Shown here: positions 29,937 to 31,384 of the stretch, piece by piece
Position numbering within the stretch: the stretch's first letter is position 1
How the letters are laid out: each line of letters begins with the position of its first letter
NCBI GenBank assembly: GCA_913054415.1
Contig: CAJXII010000003.1
Span: forward strand, 1 to 31,384
Direction of reading: 5' to 3'
Length of the DNA stretch: 31,384 nt
Source of the DNA: an uncultured Arcobacter sp.
GTDB taxonomy: Bacteria > Campylobacterota > Campylobacteria > Campylobacterales > Arcobacteraceae
Translations under genes and position numbers: made by a program
The notes under the pieces: model-generated
Told to the model about the DNA's origin: nothing
What the model saw: only the letters and a program-made list of their open reading frames with translations
Database searches by the model: none

Positions 29937-31201
29937 ATAAAGTAAAGCTAATAGAAAAAATAGAGGGTGAAGCAAAATTAAATTTCTCTTTTGATGAAGA
30001 TAAAAAAATTGGTTTTGTGGATATAGAGTTTCTTAGCACTAGAAATATAGAAACTATTTTAGAAGGCAAAAGTGCCTTAGATGCACTTGTGATCAATCCA
30101 CGAGTGTGTGGAATATGTGGTCATGCTCATCTAATAGCAACAGTTAAAGCACTTGAAGATTGCTATACAAATTTACAAATATCACAAAAAGCAAAGATTT
30201 TGAGAGAACTTACTCTTAATTTTGAATTAATTCAAAATCATTTCAAGTGGTTTTACTTAACTATTATGCCATTATTTGGACATAAACAATATTTATTAAA
30301 AGCTACAAAGCCATCATCTACTATTAATAAAGCCATAGCAGTCATAGGAGGTCAATATCCACATAACTCTTATGCTATAGTTGGAGGTGTAGTATGTGAA
30401 CCTACACAACTAGATATGATAAAAGTTGTAAATTATATAGATGAAGTGATAAAATATTTTGAACAAAATATGGTTGTAGCAAATAGTAAAGATTTTTTAC
30501 AATGTGATAGTATTGAAAAACTTTTCTCTTTAGATGGGGATTTAGCAACTATTTTAAATGATATTAAAAATAACTTCTGGCAACAAGTTGGGAAAAGTTA
30601 TGATAGATTTTTAGTATTTGGCAACAATAGCTATTTTAATGGTGGTAAAGCAAATCATACAAGAGTATCTCAAAACTTAAATATCAACGATATAAAAGAG
30701 TTTGAAAATCAAAAAAGTTATGCAAAAAATGTAACCTATAAAGATAAATATTATGAAGTAGGACCATTAAGTCGAGCTATGTTAAATAAAACTCCACTTA
30801 TAAAAGAAGCACATAGAAAATATGGTGATAGTATTCTTACACGAATAGTAGCAAGAGTTTGTGAGATACCACAACTGTTAAATCATAGTCAAAAGCTTAT
30901 CAAAGAGTTAAATTTAGATGAGCCATCTTTTATAGCACCAAAAATTGATATATCAAAAATCAGTAGTAGTGGAGTGGGGATCGTAGAAGCTGCAAGGGGT
31001 AGTTTAATACATAAAGTAAATTTAGAAAATGGAATAATCAAAAAATATGATATTATCACCCCAACACAATGGAATTTAAGCAATGGAACAAAACAAAACC
31101 AAAGCACTAGTCAAAAAGCTATGATAGGACTTGATAATATAGATTTAGCACAAATAGTTTTTAAATCTTTTGATGTTTGTAGTGTATGCACTACACATTG
31201 A
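29933..31201 (+). CDS. [NiFe] hydrogenase large subunit lacking a C-terminal maturation peptide
   Basis: A 422-residue catalytic subunit. The N-terminal metal ligands are in RVCGICGHAH (C59, C62) and the C-terminal ligands in DVCSVCTTH (C416, C419); the family Pro of DPC is Val. The protein stops exactly at the His after which the endopeptidase normally cuts, so no cleavable tail exists, a trait of H2-sensing (HupV/HoxC) and a few other hydrogenases. It is short against the usual 480-600. The start is TTG 29933 overlapping the small-subunit stop, with GAGG 7 nt upstream. No hyp, protease or electron-transfer gene is in the window. An uptake, group 2d or sensory role remains open. Confidence 0.87.
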   Translation: MNKVKLIEKIEGEAKLNFSFDEDKKIGFVDIEFLSTRNIETILEGKSALDALVINPRVCGICGHAHLIATVKALEDCYTNLQISQKAKILRELTLNFELIQNHFKWFYLTIMPLFGHKQYLLKATKPSSTINKAIAVIGGQYPHNSYAIVGGVVCEPTQLDMIKVVNYIDEVIKYFEQNMVVANSKDFLQCDSIEKLFSLDGDLATILNDIKNNFWQQVGKSYDRFLVFGNNSYFNGGKANHTRVSQNLNINDIKEFENQKSYAKNVTYKDKYYEVGPLSRAMLNKTPLIKEAHRKYGDSILTRIVARVCEIPQLLNHSQKLIKELNLDEPSFIAPKIDISKISSSGVGIVEAARGSLIHKVNLENGIIKKYDIITPTQWNLSNGTKQNQSTSQKAMIGLDNIDLAQIVFKSFDVCSVCTTH

Positions 31202-31215
31202 TTATTTACACTAGT

Positions 31216-31384
31216 ATGGAAACGCTAACAATAGATGCTATGATGCTAAAAATGTGTTACTTGGAGTAACATAAAAAGTGGAATAAAAAGAGATCTGATA
31301 TTGGTCTTGACAAATGGGGACATTATAATACAGCTATACTTGATAGGATTTTACATCACTCTCATATTATTAATATTCAAGGTG
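31216..31384 (+). pseudogene. Decayed IS21-type istB (ATP-binding transposition protein), truncated by window edge
   Basis: From 31297 the frame reads SDIGLDKWGHYN then TAILDRILHHSHIINIQG, matching the conserved C-terminus of IS21-family IstB proteins (LLDRLLHH...INI-G). In the same frame, ATG 31216 opens a short METLTIDAMMLKM start that resembles an IstB N-terminus, followed by an in-frame TAA at 31267. The 230-residue AAA+ core is missing, so this looks like an internally deleted, non-functional copy. It begins 15 nt after the hydrogenase stop. The C-terminal match is strong and the N-terminal match weak. The remainder lies beyond the window. Confidence 0.7.

Noticed and set aside
31307..31329. 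TTGACA and TATAAT near the window end as a promoter
   Set aside because: Spacing is 11 nt, far too short, and the bases are codons of the conserved IstB C-terminus.

Overview
The window is an AT-rich chromosomal segment, almost certainly from a member of the Campylobacterota (formerly Epsilonproteobacteria). The evidence is the gene order tuf-rpmG-trnW-secE-nusG-rplK-rplA-rplJ-rplL-rpoB-rpoC, an MqnA (futalosine menaquinone pathway) gene, a PHP-type histidinol phosphatase and epsilon-like protein sequences. rpoB and rpoC are separate overlapping genes, unlike the fused form of Helicobacter. I do not assign a genus.

Layout: 1-2249 holds mraY and murD (peptidoglycan precursors). 2279-2893 is a run of five tRNA genes (Phe, Thr-UGU, Tyr, Gly, Thr-GGU). 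2911-16741 is the information-processing block: tuf, rpmG, trnW, secE, nusG, rplK, rplA, rplJ, rplL, rpoB, rpoC, with many RNA hairpins in the spacers. 16919-21010 is a four-gene general L-amino acid ABC transporter (aapJQMP) followed by a TRIC-family channel gene. 21626-24506 has mqnA on the minus strand, divergent from a moaD-moaE-cytochrome c-hisK operon. 24597-27822 has glnA, a REC-GGDEF response regulator and pncC. 27819-28224 is a second tRNA run (Lys, Val, Glu, Asp) behind a consensus sigma70 promoter. 28461-31201 is a compact accessory operon: a TetR regulator, then small and large subunits of a cytoplasmic group 2-like [NiFe] hydrogenase. A decayed IS21-type istB fragment abuts it at the window edge.

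The core is ordinary housekeeping. Four things are worth a second look. (i) A family of degenerate heptanucleotide tracts (consensus near TAAGTGT or its complement) keeps a 7-nt register in four intergenic spacers (tuf leader, trnW-secE, nusG-rplK, aapJ-aapQ); three of these fold into hairpins. (ii) The TetR-hydrogenase operon lacks accessory genes, its large subunit ends exactly at the terminal His with no cleavable tail, and its small subunit has CxGN instead of CxxC, so a hydrogen-sensing or minimal uptake role is possible. (iii) This operon lies between a tRNA cluster carrying a tandem GGGACATAC repeat and an IS21 remnant, which suggests an acquired island. (iv) Two tRNA genes (Phe and Thr-GGU) both carry a mismatch at acceptor pair 4:69. 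No CRISPR array, rRNA gene or intact transposon was seen, and no stretch over 300 bases lacks a gene.
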